From the NCBI GenBank assembly GCA_900016675.1, contig LN483071.1, forward strand, positions 248,001 through 312,000: a stretch of 64,000 bases of DNA, given 5' to 3'. Both the position numbers and the translations under genes were made by a program. The notes under the pieces were generated by a model. That model made no database searches and was not told the origin of the DNA. It worked only from the letters and a program-made list of their open reading frames with translations. This stretch comes from Arthrobacter saudimassiliensis. Lineage in GTDB: Bacteria > Actinomycetota > Actinomycetes > Actinomycetales > Micrococcaceae. Numbering within the stretch: position 1 is the first letter of the stretch; every line of letters begins with the position of its first letter. Shown here in pieces: positions 17,128 to 26,467 of this stretch.

Positions 17128-18111
17128 TTACTTGCTTTCCTTCAGCCAGGTTGCCAGCTCAGTGGCCCAGTAGGTCAGAATCATGTTCGCGCCGGCGCGC
17201 TTGATGCCCAGCACGGACTCTTCGATGGCGCGGCGCCGGTCGATCCAGCCGTTCGCGGCGGCGGCCTCGATCATCGCGTACTCGCCGGAGATCTGGTACG
17301 CCCCCACCGGCACCGGGGACATCGCGGCGACGTCGGCCAGGACGTCCAGGTAGCTCATGGCCGGCTTGACCATGACCATGTCGGCGCCCTCCTCGAGGTC
17401 GAGCTCGACCTCCAGGATCGCCTCGCGGCGGTTGGCGGCGTCCATCTGGTAGGTGCGGCGGTCGCCCTTGAGCTGGGAGTCGACGGCCTCGCGGAAGGGG
17501 CCGTAGAAGGCGGAGGCGTACTTCGCGGCGTAGGCGAACAGGGACACGTCCTGGAAGCCTGCCTCGTCCAGGGCCTGGCGGATGACGGCGATCTGCCCGT
17601 CCATCATGCCGGAGGGGCCGAGCACGTGCGCGCCGGCCCGGGCCTGCTCGACGGCCATCCGGCCGTAGATCTCCAGGGTGGTGTCGTTGTCGACGACGCC
17701 GTTGGCATCCAGCACGCCGCAGTGGCCGTGGTCGGTGAACTCGTCCAGGCAGACATCGCTCATGACCACCAGTTCGTCGCCCACTTCGGCACGGACGGCG
17801 GCGATGCCGCGGTTGAGGATGCCCTCGGGGTCGGTGCCGGCGCTGCCGACGGCGTCGCGCTCAGCCGGGATGCCGAAGAGCATGATGCCGCCCACGCCCA
17901 GGTCCGCGGCTTCGGCTGCGGCCCGCTTCAGGGAGTCCATGGTGTGCTGCACGACGCCGGGCATGGAGGTCAGCGGGTTCGGCTCGGCAATGCCTTCCCG
18001 GACAAACGCGGGCAGGATCAGCTCGGCCGGATCCAGCCGGTACTCGGCGGTCAGCCGCCGCATGGCGGGGGTGGTGCGCAGCCGGCGGGGACGGTGCTGG
18101 GGGAAGCTCAT
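17128..18111 (-). CDS. hemB: Delta-aminolevulinic acid dehydratase (porphobilinogen synthase)
   Basis: 327 aa. Condenses two 5-aminolevulinates to porphobilinogen. The Schiff-base lysines are in [18 protein letters not shown] and [12 protein letters not shown]. The segment [14 protein letters not shown] holds the first two ligands of the metal site, although the third Cys of the zinc type is not obvious (LDANG follows), so a mixed or Mg-type site is possible. [17 protein letters not shown] marks the N-terminus. It lies 57 bp after hemD and abuts hemL. Confidence 0.96.
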   Translation of the reverse strand: MSFPQHRPRRLRTTPAMRRLTAEYRLDPAELILPAFVREGIAEPNPLTSMPGVVQHTMDSLKRAAAEAADLGVGGIMLFGIPAERDAVGSAGTDPEGILNRGIAAVRAEVGDELVVMSDVCLDEFTDHGHCGVLDANGVVDNDTTLEIYGRMAVEQARAGAHVLGPSGMMDGQIAVIRQALDEAGFQDVSLFAYAAKYASAFYGPFREAVDSQLKGDRRTYQMDAANRREAILEVELDLEEGADMVMVKPAMSYLDVLADVAAMSPVPVGAYQISGEYAMIEAAAANGWIDRRRAIEESVLGIKRAGANMILTYWATELATWLKESK

Positions 18112-18168
18112 GGACGCGGTTTCTGCCTTCCGGTCGGAGGAAACGTGGGATGGATATTCAGGGAAAGG

Positions 18169-19047
18169 TCACGGGCCGGCGGGGCCGGCGCCGCGCTCCC
18201 CAGGCATAGCGGAAATCAGGGCCTGGACTATTCCCGCCGGCGTGGGCGCGGCCGCCACGGCGTCCGCGGGCCGGCCCAGGGCGGCGAGTTCCCCCGCCGT
18301 GCTCTCTCCGATGGCCGCCAGCAGCAGGCCTTCGGGCAGCGGGGCGCAGCGGGCCAGGAAGCGGCGGGCGGTGCTGGGCGAGCTGAGCACGACGGCGCGG
18401 GCGCGTCCCTCGGCGGGTTCGGCCGCCAGCTGCTCCGGGGCATCCAGCGGTGCGGGCGGGGCAGCGGCGGATTCCTCCAGCGCATCCTCCCCCGCCGGCC
18501 AGTCCACGGTGTCGTACGCGCTCACCTGCTCGACGCTGCAGCCTCGGGCCAGCAGGCCCTCATACAGGGCCGGGCGGGCGATCGAGGACTGCGGCAGCAG
18601 CACCGCGGCGCCGTCGGCGGGCCATTCCGCCAGCAGGCCGACGGCGGACTGCAGCTCCGGCACCAGGTGCACCGGCACGCCGCGCGCGGCCAGCGCGGCC
18701 CGGGTCCCCTCCCCCACGGCGGCCACGCGGGCGGCTCCGACGACGGCGGCCAGGCCGGCGGCGCGGACGGCCCCGCACCGCTCCAGGGCCAGGACGGTGG
18801 TGACGCTGGTGAACACGATCCAGTCGAAGTCGCCGCGGGAGAGCCGGTCGACGGCCCGGGCCAGCGGCGCCGGGTCGGCCACCGGCCGGAAGCCGATCAG
18901 CGGCATCAGCCGCACCTCGGCTCCGGCGGCTTCAAGGGCGGTGACGGCTGCAGCGGCCCGGTCGGGGCTCCGGCCCAGCCAGGCCCGGAGTCCGGCCAGC
19001 GGCCGGGCTCCGGGTACGGGCCCGGTGCGGGGATCCGGTCCGGGCAT
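18169..19047 (-). CDS. hemD: Uroporphyrinogen-III synthase
   Basis: 292 aa. Closes hydroxymethylbilane with ring D inversion. Low conservation is normal for the family. Supporting segments are LRAWLGRSPDRAAAAVTALEAAGAEV at the start, FDWIVFTSVTTVLALE near residue 75, VGAARVAAVGEGTRAALAARG, VLLPQSSIARPALYEGLLARG and VVLSSPSTARRFLA near 215. The stand-alone form is not fused to hemC or a methyltransferase. It begins 21 bp after hemC. Confidence 0.9.
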   Translation of the reverse strand: MPGPDPRTGPVPGARPLAGLRAWLGRSPDRAAAAVTALEAAGAEVRLMPLIGFRPVADPAPLARAVDRLSRGDFDWIVFTSVTTVLALERCGAVRAAGLAAVVGAARVAAVGEGTRAALAARGVPVHLVPELQSAVGLLAEWPADGAAVLLPQSSIARPALYEGLLARGCSVEQVSAYDTVDWPAGEDALEESAAAPPAPLDAPEQLAAEPAEGRARAVVLSSPSTARRFLARCAPLPEGLLLAAIGESTAGELAALGRPADAVAAAPTPAGIVQALISAMPGERGAGPAGP

Positions 19048-19068
19048 GTCAGCGCCTCCGCGCCGGCC

Positions 19069-20022
19069 TCAAGCCGGCAGGTCCGTCAGCTCGGCGGCTC
19101 CGGCGGCCAGCAGGTCCTCCGCGAGCCGCACGCCCAGGGCCCGGGCGCCGTCCTCGTCGATGCGGGCTGTCGAGGCGTGGCGGCGCATGACCCGCGAGCC
19201 GTCGTCGCTGCAGACCACGGCCTCCAGGGTCAGGCCGCGCTCGCCCAGCTGGGCCAGGGCGCCGATCGGCGCGGTGCACCCGGCTTCGAGCCGGTTCAGC
19301 AGGGACCGCTCGGCGGTGACGGCGAGGCGGGTGGCCTCGTCGTCGTAGCTGGCCAGGGCCCGGCTGAGCCGGCCTTCGGCGGCGTCGGCCTGGCGGCTTT
19401 CCACGGCCAGGGCGCCCTGTCCGGGCGCCGGGAGCATGACGGCGGGATCGATGTACTCGGTGACCACGCCGAGCCGGCCGAGCCGGGCCAGGCCGGCCGC
19501 CGCCAGGATGACGGCGTCCAGGTCGCCCGGGCCGCCGTCGACCAGCCCGCTGACCCGGCCCAGGCGGGTGTCCACGTTGCCGCGGATGTCCACCACCTCA
19601 AGGTCGGGGCGGGCGGCGCGCAGCTGCGCGGCGCGGCGCGGGGAGCCGGTGCCGACCTTGGCGCCGGCGGGCAGCTGGGCCAGGGTCAGTCCGTCCCGGG
19701 CGCAGAGCACGTCGCGGACGTCCACGCGCGGCGGCACAGCGGCCACGGTGAGGCCGTCGGCGTCGGCGGTGGGCAGGTCCTTCAGCGAATGGACGGCCAC
19801 GTCGCAGTCCCCGCGCAGCAGGGCGTCGCGCAGCGCGGCGACGAACACGCCGGTGCCGCCGATCTGGGACAGCGCGGCGCGGTTCACGTCGCCTTCGGTG
19901 CGGACCCGCACCAGCTCAACCTCGAACCCGCCGAGGTCGGCGAGGGCCTCGGCCACGGTGGTGGTCTGCGTGACCGCCAGGGCGCTGCCGCGGGTGCCGA
20001 CCAGCACGGGCGAATGTGCCAC
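19069..20022 (-). CDS. hemC: Hydroxymethylbilane synthase (porphobilinogen deaminase)
   Basis: 317 aa from GTG 20022, whose G is also the last base of the cpfC stop (TAGTG). Polymerises four porphobilinogens. GTRGSALAVTQT lies at the N-terminus, then HSLKDLPT, VGTGSPRRAAQLRAARPDLEVVDIRGNVDTRL, and the dipyrromethane cofactor Cys in RLEAGCTAPIGA near residue 240. A much longer open frame upstream (to 20397) is antisense-like spill inside cpfC and is rejected. Confidence 0.96.
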   Translation of the reverse strand: MAHSPVLVGTRGSALAVTQTTTVAEALADLGGFEVELVRVRTEGDVNRAALSQIGGTGVFVAALRDALLRGDCDVAVHSLKDLPTADADGLTVAAVPPRVDVRDVLCARDGLTLAQLPAGAKVGTGSPRRAAQLRAARPDLEVVDIRGNVDTRLGRVSGLVDGGPGDLDAVILAAAGLARLGRLGVVTEYIDPAVMLPAPGQGALAVESRQADAAEGRLSRALASYDDEATRLAVTAERSLLNRLEAGCTAPIGALAQLGERGLTLEAVVCSDDGSRVMRRHASTARIDEDGARALGVRLAEDLLAAGAAELTDLPA

Positions 20023-21206
20023 TAGCCTGCTCCCACGGTGGAGTCCTTGCCGGCGATGGTCGGTTTTTCGCCGCGCCGGTTCACGCAGCAGCCCGCCGGG
20101 CAGACGTCGTACCAGGGGCCCAGCTTGGTGACGGCCGGGCGGTCGGCGATGTTGTTCGCCTCGGTGCGTTCGCAGATCAGGTCGACCAGGCCGGTGACGA
20201 ATGTGTCGTGGATGCCCGGGGTGGGCGTCCGGTCGGCGGCCAGGCCCAGCTCGGCGCAGGTGGCCAGGGCCTCGGTGTCGAGGTCCCAAATCACCTCCAT
20301 GTGGTCGCTGATGAAGCCCAGCGGCACAATGACGGTGCCCTTGATGCCGCGGGCCGGCAGTTCGGCCAGGGCGTCGTTGATGTCCGGCTCCAGCCACGGG
20401 ATGTGCGGTGCGCCGGAGCGGGACTGGTAGACCAGCTGCCAGGGCAGGTCCTTCGCCTCGGGAACGCGGTCCATGATGGCTTGGGCGTTGGCCAGGTGCT
20501 GCGCGACGTAGGCGCTGCCGCCTTCGAAGTCGACGCCGCGCGGGCCGGAGGCCTCGGCGTCGCCGGTGGGGATGGAGTGCGTCGCGAACAATACCTCGAT
20601 CGGGGCGTCGGCCTCGCCCCGTTCGGCCAGCTGTTCGCGGACCTTGCGCAGGCTCTCGGCCAGGCCCTCGACGAACGGTTCGACGAATCCGGGGTGGTCG
20701 AAGTACTGGCGCACCTTGTCCAGTTCCAGCTTGCCGTCCAGGCCGGTCTCCATCAGGGCCATGCCCAGGTCCTCTCGGTACTGGCGGCAGCTGGAGTAGG
20801 AGGAGTAGACGCTGGTGGTCAGGGTCAGGATCCGGCGGTGGCCGGCGTCGTAGGCCTCCTGCAGCACGTCCTTGATGTAGGGCGCCCAGTTCCGGTTGCC
20901 CCAGAGGACGGGAAGGTCGATGCCGCGGCGCTCCAGTTCCGCCTCGAGGGCGGCCTTCAGCGCGCGGTTCTGCGCGTTGATCGGGCTGATGCCGCCGTTG
21001 GCGCGGTAGTGCGTGGCCACTTCCTCAAGCCGCTCATCGGGGATGCCGCGCCCGTGGGTGACGTTGCGGAGGAACGGGATGACGTCCTCCTGCCCCTCGG
21101 GGCCGCCGAAGGAGGCCAGCAGGACGGCGTCGTACGGCTTCGGGGCCATCCGGCCGTCGGCCTTGGCCGCCTCCAGGATCGCCTGGGATTCGGTGTCACG
21201 TGTCAT
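20022..21206 (-). CDS. cpfC: Coproporphyrin III ferrochelatase (HemH/CpfC)
   Basis: 394 aa from ATG 21206 (4-bp ATGA overlap with chdC). Inserts Fe(II) into coproporphyrin III. AVLLASFGGPEGQEDV starts the domain, ATHSIPTGD carries the catalytic His, and WLEPDINDAL follows. Actinobacterial ferrochelatases hold a [2Fe-2S] cluster; the likely ligands are Cys in SSCRQYRED and the C-terminal CPAGCC. The coproporphyrin rather than protoporphyrin substrate is inferred from the neighbouring chdC and from phylum-level knowledge. Confidence 0.95.
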   Translation of the reverse strand: MTRDTESQAILEAAKADGRMAPKPYDAVLLASFGGPEGQEDVIPFLRNVTHGRGIPDERLEEVATHYRANGGISPINAQNRALKAALEAELERRGIDLPVLWGNRNWAPYIKDVLQEAYDAGHRRILTLTTSVYSSYSSCRQYREDLGMALMETGLDGKLELDKVRQYFDHPGFVEPFVEGLAESLRKVREQLAERGEADAPIEVLFATHSIPTGDAEASGPRGVDFEGGSAYVAQHLANAQAIMDRVPEAKDLPWQLVYQSRSGAPHIPWLEPDINDALAELPARGIKGTVIVPLGFISDHMEVIWDLDTEALATCAELGLAADRTPTPGIHDTFVTGLVDLICERTEANNIADRPAVTKLGPWYDVCPAGCCVNRRGEKPTIAGKDSTVGAG

Positions 21207-21904
21207 TTCAGTACCTCGGCAACTTCGGCCGCGGCGATGCGCCGGCCGGTGTAGAAGGGGATTTCCTCGCGGACGTGGTTGCGGGCCTCGGTGGTGCGCA
21301 GGTGGCGCATCAGGTCCACCAGGTCCACGAGCTCGGGGGCCTCCAGGGCCAGGATCCATTCCCAGTCGCCCAGGGCGAAGGAGGCGACGGTGTTGGAGAG
21401 CACCTGCGGGAAGTCGCGTCCCAGCAGCCCGTGGTCGCGGAGCATCTTGCCGCGCTCTTCAGCGGGAAGGATGTACCACTCGTAGGAGCGGACGAAGGGG
21501 TACACGCACAGCCAGTCGCTGGCCGGCACGCCGCGGCTGAAGGCGGGGCTGTGGCTCTTGGCGAACTCGGCCTGGCGGTGCACGCCCATGGCGGACCAGG
21601 CGATGTCGGTGCCGCTGAACAGGGCGCTGCGGCGGATCCGGCGGATGGCCTCCTGCAGGGCCTCCGGGCGGGGTCCGTGCACCCACACCATGACATCGGC
21701 GTCGGACCGCATAGCGGAGACGTCGTACAGGCCGCGCAGGGTGACCTGCCCGGCTTCGAGTTCGGCCGCCAGGGCCTCGAACTCAGCGACCGCTCCCTCG
21801 GATGCGGCGGCGGAAACCGCCGACCGTTTGAAGACGGTCCACAGGGTGTAGAAGAGTTCCTCTTCCGCGGTCTCGGGGGTGCTCTGGCCCAGGGTCTCAC
21901 TCAT
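21203..21904 (-). CDS. chdC: Coproheme decarboxylase ChdC (HemQ)
   Basis: 233 aa, chlorite-dismutase superfamily. Removes two carboxyls from coproheme with H2O2 to give heme b, the last step of the coproporphyrin-dependent pathway. The segments FYTLWTVFKR, VMVWVHGPRPEALQEAIRR, WLCVYPFVRSYEWYILP (with the radical-forming Tyr region), MLRDHGLLGRDFPQV and FALGDWEWILALEAPEL match actinobacterial HemQ. It lies between cgoX and cpfC. Confidence 0.95.
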   Translation of the reverse strand: MSETLGQSTPETAEEELFYTLWTVFKRSAVSAAASEGAVAEFEALAAELEAGQVTLRGLYDVSAMRSDADVMVWVHGPRPEALQEAIRRIRRSALFSGTDIAWSAMGVHRQAEFAKSHSPAFSRGVPASDWLCVYPFVRSYEWYILPAEERGKMLRDHGLLGRDFPQVLSNTVASFALGDWEWILALEAPELVDLVDLMRHLRTTEARNHVREEIPFYTGRRIAAAEVAEVLK

Positions 21905-21979
21905 ATTTAACAGTCTGCCGTTTCGTCAGGTTGAAAGTCGAAATACAGGTTTTCTACGTCCCGTAGAAGCTATTGGCCA

Positions 21980-23512
21980 TCATATCGTGCCCAGCTGCGC
22001 CAGCAGCCCGGCTGCCCGGCGGCGGGTATCGGCGGTGACCGCGGCCAGCCCGGTGCCGGCCAGCCAGGCACCCACCACCTCAAGGCCGGGAACGGCGCCC
22101 ACCGCGTCGCGCACCGCCGCCACGCGGGCCTTGTGCCCGACGGCGGCCGACGGCAGCGCGCCGGTCCAGCGCACCACGTCCCAGCCCACCACGTCGTCGG
22201 CGCCGACCGGCACCTGCAGCAGCGCCGACGCATCGGCCAGGGCCTGGGCAAACAGCTCGTCGTCCGGCAGGAAGGCTGCGCGGTCCGCGGAGCTGGCCAG
22301 GTCGTCGGGCCCCAGCGCCCGCCCGTAGGACAGGCGCAGCACATGGGTGCCGGGGCCGGCCTCGTCGGCCAGCCACTGCCACTTGGCGGTGGCGTGCGTG
22401 AGGGCCTTGGCGGCGACCTGCTCCACCTCGCGCGCCACCAGCATCCCGGTGCCGCGGGGCGCCGCGTCGAGCGCGGGCTGGTCGAGGACCAGGGTCACCA
22501 GGGCGACGCCGGGCCCGGGCGCCGGGCGCGCGTCGTCGGGCAGCGCGGGCAGTCCCGGCAGCGGCGAGAGGAGGTCGACGGCGGTCGGCCCGTCGGTGGC
22601 GAGGACGACGGCGTCCGCGCTCCATCGGCGCCCTTCCGCTCCCACCTCCCAGGACTGTTCAGTACGTACCAGGGAGTCGACGCGGATTCCGGTCTCCAGC
22701 ACGGCCCCGGCCGAGCGCAGCTGATCCTCCAGCGCCCGGCTGAGCCGGCCCATGCCCCCGCGCAGCGAGGCGACGGTGGACCCGGCCGGGGCGGCGCTGC
22801 GCAGCGACGCGGCGGCCGCGGCCAGGGAGCCCTCCCGGCCGAGGGCTTCACGCAACCCGGGGGCCACGGAGTCGACGTCGAGGACGTCGGGGTCTGCGGA
22901 GTAGACGCCGGAGACCACCGGGGACACCAGCCGGCGCAGCACCTGCTCACCCATCCGGGTGCGCACCAGCTCCCCCAGGCTCATGCCCGGCCTGCGGGCG
23001 GCGGCGCCGGCGGGCAGCACCCGGTCCAGCGCGGCGCGGGCGGCCAGGTCCCGGCCGATGGCGCGGACGATCTCGGGGGCGGACGGATCGGCCGGGATGC
23101 CGACGATGCCGCCGGCGGGCATCGGCTGTGCGGCGGCGGCCAGGTCCTCGCCGGGCAGCTGGAGCCAGGCTCCCGCCGCCGCGGGCTGGACGATGTCCGC
23201 CGCGAGGCCCAGCTCCTCCAGCAGCGCGGCGACCGCCGGGGAACGGGTGGCGAAGGACTCCGCCCCGCTGTCCAGGTCCAGCCCGGCCACCCGGTGCGTG
23301 CCCACGCTTCCGCCGAAGCGGGTTCCCGCTTCCAGCACCGTGACGGCCAGGCCGCCCAGGGCGAGTTCCCGGGCCGCCAGCAGGCCGGAGATGCCTCCGC
23401 CGACGACGACGGCGCGTCGGGGTCCGGCGGGGTCAGCGCCTCCGGTGGCCGCGGTTCCGGCGGCGTCCGGCGCCCCGCCGTCCCGGCCCGGGCGCAGCGA
23501 CCGGGGCGCCAT
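21980..23512 (-). CDS. cgoX: Coproporphyrinogen III oxidase (HemY/CgoX type)
   Basis: 510 aa. FAD-dependent oxidation of coproporphyrinogen III to coproporphyrin III. The dinucleotide fold VVVGGGISGLLAARELALGG starts near residue 35 after a disordered Gly/Ala/Pro-rich extension of about 30 residues; DLDSGAESFATR and a VVSGVYSADPDVLDVDS segment are typical of HemY/PPO proteins. ATG 23512 follows directly on the hemE stop (TAAATG). A 75-bp gap separates it from chdC. Confidence 0.93.
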   Translation of the reverse strand: MAPRSLRPGRDGGAPDAAGTAATGGADPAGPRRAVVVGGGISGLLAARELALGGLAVTVLEAGTRFGGSVGTHRVAGLDLDSGAESFATRSPAVAALLEELGLAADIVQPAAAGAWLQLPGEDLAAAAQPMPAGGIVGIPADPSAPEIVRAIGRDLAARAALDRVLPAGAAARRPGMSLGELVRTRMGEQVLRRLVSPVVSGVYSADPDVLDVDSVAPGLREALGREGSLAAAAASLRSAAPAGSTVASLRGGMGRLSRALEDQLRSAGAVLETGIRVDSLVRTEQSWEVGAEGRRWSADAVVLATDGPTAVDLLSPLPGLPALPDDARPAPGPGVALVTLVLDQPALDAAPRGTGMLVAREVEQVAAKALTHATAKWQWLADEAGPGTHVLRLSYGRALGPDDLASSADRAAFLPDDELFAQALADASALLQVPVGADDVVGWDVVRWTGALPSAAVGHKARVAAVRDAVGAVPGLEVVGAWLAGTGLAAVTADTRRRAAGLLAQLGTI

Positions 23513-24574
23513 TTACGGCTCCACCGAGTGGATGAGCTCCACCACGCGGGTGAGGACTTCGGGGTCCGTTTCCGGCGGCACGCCGTGGCCCAGGTTGACC
23601 ACGTGGCCGGGCGCGGACTCCCCCGCTGCGAGGACGGTGCGGACGTGCGCCTCCAGGACCTCCCAGGGGGCGCTGAGCAGCGCCGGGTCGATGTTGCCCT
23701 GCAGCGCCACGGAATGGCCGAGCCGTCGGTCCGCTTCATCGAGCGGCAGCCGGTAGTCCACGCCCACCACGTCGACGCCGACGTCGCGCATGGCCGGCAG
23801 CAGTTCGGAGGTTCCGGTGCCGAAGTGCACCAGCGGTGCGCCGAGCCCGCGCACGTGGTCCAGGGCGCGGGTCGAGGCGGGGGCCGCGTAGGCGCGGTAG
23901 TCCGCCTCGGAAAGGGACCCGGCCCAGGAGTCGAAGAGCTGGGCGGCGCTGGCGCCGGCCTCGACCTGGGCGCGCAGGAACCGTCCGGAGGCGTCGGCGG
24001 CCCAATCGGTGAGGGCGGCCCAGGCTTCGGGGTCGGCGTGCATCATGGTCCGCGGGCCGAGGTGGTCGCGGGAAGGCCGTCCTTCGACCATGTAGGCGGC
24101 AAGGGTGAAGGGAGCGCCGGCGAAGCCGATCAGCGGGGTGCCGCCGAGTTCGTCGACGGTCAGCCGCACGGCCTCCCGGATCGGCTCGAGCGCGGCGTCG
24201 TCCAGCTCCGGCAGCGCCTGCACATCGGCGAGCGTGCGCACCGGAGTGCCGAGCACCGGCCCGACGCCGGGCACGATGTCGACGTCGACACCGGCCAGGC
24301 GGAGCGGAATGACGATATCGGAGAAGAAGATGCCGGCGTCGACGTCGTGCCGCCGCACCGGCTGCAGGGTGATCTCGGCGGCCAGCTTGGGATCCAGGCA
24401 GGAATCCAGCATGGAGATGCCTTCACGGACCCGCCGGTACTCCGGCAGCGACCGCCCGGCCTGGCGCATGAACCAGACGGGCCGGCGCGACGGGCGCCCG
24501 CCGCGGTAGGCGGTGATCAGGGGCGAATCGGCGGTACGGCCATCCATGAGCGGATGAGTGGCGCTAAGAGTCAT
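23513..24574 (-). CDS. hemE: Uroporphyrinogen decarboxylase
   Basis: 353 aa. Decarboxylates uroporphyrinogen III to coproporphyrinogen III. RPVWFMRQAGRSLPEYR, SDIVIPLRLAGVDVDIVPGVGP, GFAGAPFTLAAYMVEG and GHGVPPETDPEVLTRVVE are classic. ATG 24574 has GGAGAG about 9 nt upstream. It is the first gene of the eight-gene heme run, and steroid genes begin immediately behind its promoter. Confidence 0.96.
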   Translation of the reverse strand: MTLSATHPLMDGRTADSPLITAYRGGRPSRRPVWFMRQAGRSLPEYRRVREGISMLDSCLDPKLAAEITLQPVRRHDVDAGIFFSDIVIPLRLAGVDVDIVPGVGPVLGTPVRTLADVQALPELDDAALEPIREAVRLTVDELGGTPLIGFAGAPFTLAAYMVEGRPSRDHLGPRTMMHADPEAWAALTDWAADASGRFLRAQVEAGASAAQLFDSWAGSLSEADYRAYAAPASTRALDHVRGLGAPLVHFGTGTSELLPAMRDVGVDVVGVDYRLPLDEADRRLGHSVALQGNIDPALLSAPWEVLEAHVRTVLAAGESAPGHVVNLGHGVPPETDPEVLTRVVELIHSVEP

Positions 24575-24621
24575 ACTCCGATTCTCTCCAAATTTCACGC
24601 CGATGGATAACCGGCCCGCTC

Positions 24622-24671
24622 CCGGTCCCGTGTGACGCTGGGCGCATCGGCGCCGCGCCCCACGGGACCGG
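24622..24671 (-). terminator. Hairpin terminator of kstD
   Basis: An 11-bp GC stem (24622-24632 with 24661-24671) stacked on an inner 6-bp GGGCGC/GCGCCC stem with a one-sided bulge, directly after the kstD stop. No clear T tract. Confidence 0.55.
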
Positions 24672-24677
24672 CCCCGG

Positions 24678-26222
24678 TCAGGCGGCGTGCGCGGCCATGT
24701 CCTGCACGGCACGGTAGGCGAAGACCATCGCCGAGCCGAGCGGAATCCCCGGGCCCGGATAGGCCCGGCCCGAGAACGAGGCACTGGTGTTGCCCACCGC
24801 GTAAAGGCCCGGGATGGGTCCCCCGGCCGCCGTCAGGACCCGCCCGTCGGCGTCGGTGCGCAGCCCGCCCTTGGTCCCGAGGTCGCTGAGGACCAGCCGC
24901 GCGGCGAAATAGGGCGGCTGTTCCAGGGCCACCAGCGCGGGATTGGGTCCGTGGGCGGGATCGGCGAAGAACAGGTCGTAGGGGTCCTCGCCGCGGTGGA
25001 AGTCCTCGTCGACGCCGGTCTCGGCGAATCCGTTGAACCGGGCGACGGTGTCCCGGAGCGCCGGCGCCGGCAGCCCGGTCCGCTCCGCGAGCTCCTCCAG
25101 CGTGTCCGCCTGCAGCCAGGTTCCCGCAGCCAGGTGCTCGTGCGGTTCGGTGTTGTCCGGGCGCATGATCGCCGGCAGCTGGCCGCCGAAGCGCGAATCG
25201 AAGATCACCCAGGACGGAATTCGTTCCTCGGGCGCGGCCGCCATCACCCGGCCCATCCGGTCGTAGGGCAGCGACTCGTTGGCGAACCGCCGCCCCGCGG
25301 CGTCCACGATGATTCCGCCGCGGAAGCCCAGGGTGAAGGCCGCGCCTCCGCCCGGCTGCACGGCGCCCGGGCACCACCAGGCTTCGTCGAGCAGATCGGT
25401 GGCCGCGCCGGCCCGTTCGGCGGCCAGGATGGCGGTGCCGACGTTCGCCCCGGCCGGGGCCATGGTCCACTGATCCGACCCCGGCGTTCCGTGCTCCCGG
25501 CGCATGTCGGCGTTGGCTTCGAAGCCGCCTGCTCCGAGGAGCACCCCGTGCCGGGCCCGGATCCGCTCCGTGCCCTCTGCGGTCTCGACGACCACGCCGA
25601 TTACGGCGTCGCCCTCGGTCAGCAGATCGGTCATGGACGTGCGGGTCCGCACCGTGCCGTTCCCGGTGCGGGTAAGGGCCAGCAGCAGCCGGCCGATCAG
25701 GGCCTGGCCGGCGGTCAGCGGGCCTTCCGGATGGGGCTTCCGGTAGCGGTCGCTCTCGACGCGCGGACGCACCAGCTCCGCGAGCCGGCCGATCTCCTCC
25801 CGCGGCAGGTCCACCGGCATCATCGACCGGCCCAGCTCCCGGCGTCCGGGGCCGGGGAAATAGTCGGGGAACGCGGTCCAGTAAAACTCCAGCGCCGGGT
25901 CCGCTTCGAGTGCCTTCACCAGCTCCGGCGCGGTCGCCAGGAACGCCTCGCGCCGTTCGGCCTGCTCCGACCCCAGGACCGAGACCAGATAGGCCTCCGC
26001 GTCCTGGCGCGAGTCCTGGACTCCGGCCCGTTCCTGCACCTGACTTCCCGGCAGCCAGCACGAGGCGCCGGAGTAGGCCGAGGCCCCGCCCAGCAGGTCC
26101 GTCTTCTCGACCACGAGGGTCTTCAGCCCGCGGGCCGCGGCGGTGAAGGCGCCGGCCATCGCACCGGCACCGGACCCGACCACCACCACGTCATAGCTGC
26201 TGTCCCAAACCTGTCCGCCCAT
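24678..26222 (-). CDS. kstD: 3-Ketosteroid delta1-dehydrogenase
   Basis: 514 aa from ATG 26222, with GGGGAG about 8 nt upstream. Flavoprotein that introduces the C1-C2 double bond in 3-ketosteroid ring A. DVVVVGSGAGAMAGAFTAAARG is the FAD-binding N-terminus (about residues 10-31). GGASAYSGASCWLPGS carries a Tyr in the active-site region. The C-terminal YPGPGIPLGSAMVFAYRA has the Tyr-x3-Gly pair expected of KstD (Y487/G491 in the Rhodococcus enzyme). Together with KshAB it opens ring B. Broader 3-oxosteroid specificity (4- versus 5alpha-) cannot be told. It is transcribed away from kshA. Confidence 0.88.
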   Translation of the reverse strand: MGGQVWDSSYDVVVVGSGAGAMAGAFTAAARGLKTLVVEKTDLLGGASAYSGASCWLPGSQVQERAGVQDSRQDAEAYLVSVLGSEQAERREAFLATAPELVKALEADPALEFYWTAFPDYFPGPGRRELGRSMMPVDLPREEIGRLAELVRPRVESDRYRKPHPEGPLTAGQALIGRLLLALTRTGNGTVRTRTSMTDLLTEGDAVIGVVVETAEGTERIRARHGVLLGAGGFEANADMRREHGTPGSDQWTMAPAGANVGTAILAAERAGAATDLLDEAWWCPGAVQPGGGAAFTLGFRGGIIVDAAGRRFANESLPYDRMGRVMAAAPEERIPSWVIFDSRFGGQLPAIMRPDNTEPHEHLAAGTWLQADTLEELAERTGLPAPALRDTVARFNGFAETGVDEDFHRGEDPYDLFFADPAHGPNPALVALEQPPYFAARLVLSDLGTKGGLRTDADGRVLTAAGGPIPGLYAVGNTSASFSGRAYPGPGIPLGSAMVFAYRAVQDMAAHAA

Positions 26223-26365
26223 CGCGCTTTCTCCCCTGTTCCGCTCCCGGCCGTTCCGCCGTTGACGCGCCCCACCCAAGCAGAGGCGGCCCGCTCCCCG
26301 GGCCGCCCGTCCCACCCAGCAGGATCCGGGCCGGCCGTCCGCAGGCGGCCGGGTTCCAGGGCGGG

Positions 26366-26380
26366 TCCCGGCCATTGGGA
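26366..26380 (+). promoter_or_regulatory. Steroid-cluster operator, site A
   Basis: TCCCGGCCATTGGGA, a TCCCG-N5-TGGGA palindrome centred 38 bp before the first base of TACATT, the likely -10 of kshA. See the matching sites at 30183, 30230 and 33549. Confidence 0.6.
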
Positions 26381-26410
26381 CTGGCCGTACCGCGGCCTGC
26401 CCTGCCCGCC

Positions 26411-26416
26411 TACATT
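26411..26416 (+). promoter_or_regulatory. Candidate -10 of kshA
   Basis: TACATT, 51 bp before the kshA ATG. No TTGACA-like -35 lies 17 bp upstream, which suits an activator-dependent promoter. Confidence 0.45.
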
Positions 26417-26467
26417 TCAGGCTCAGGACGTTCCAGTCCGCATAGGCGCACCTGAAGGGACGATTAC

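Noticed and set aside
15802-20025. Very long plus-strand open frame opposite hemL, hemB, hemD and hemC
   Set aside because: Its translation is Gly/Gln/His/Arg-rich low complexity, mirrors high-GC codon bias of the genes on the other strand, and no motif is present. The minus-strand genes all have catalytic motifs.
20023-20397. N-terminal extension of hemC
   Set aside because: It lies inside cpfC in another frame; HemC starts at VAHSPVLVGTRGS with GTG 20022.
22133-24610. 825-codon plus-strand open frame opposite cgoX and hemE
   Set aside because: Antisense shadow with biased composition; the opposite-strand genes are unambiguous.
24595-26061. Minus-strand open frame overlapping kstD in another frame
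   Set aside because: Arg/Gly-rich frame-shadow without motifs; the kstD frame has FAD-binding and active-site motifs throughout.
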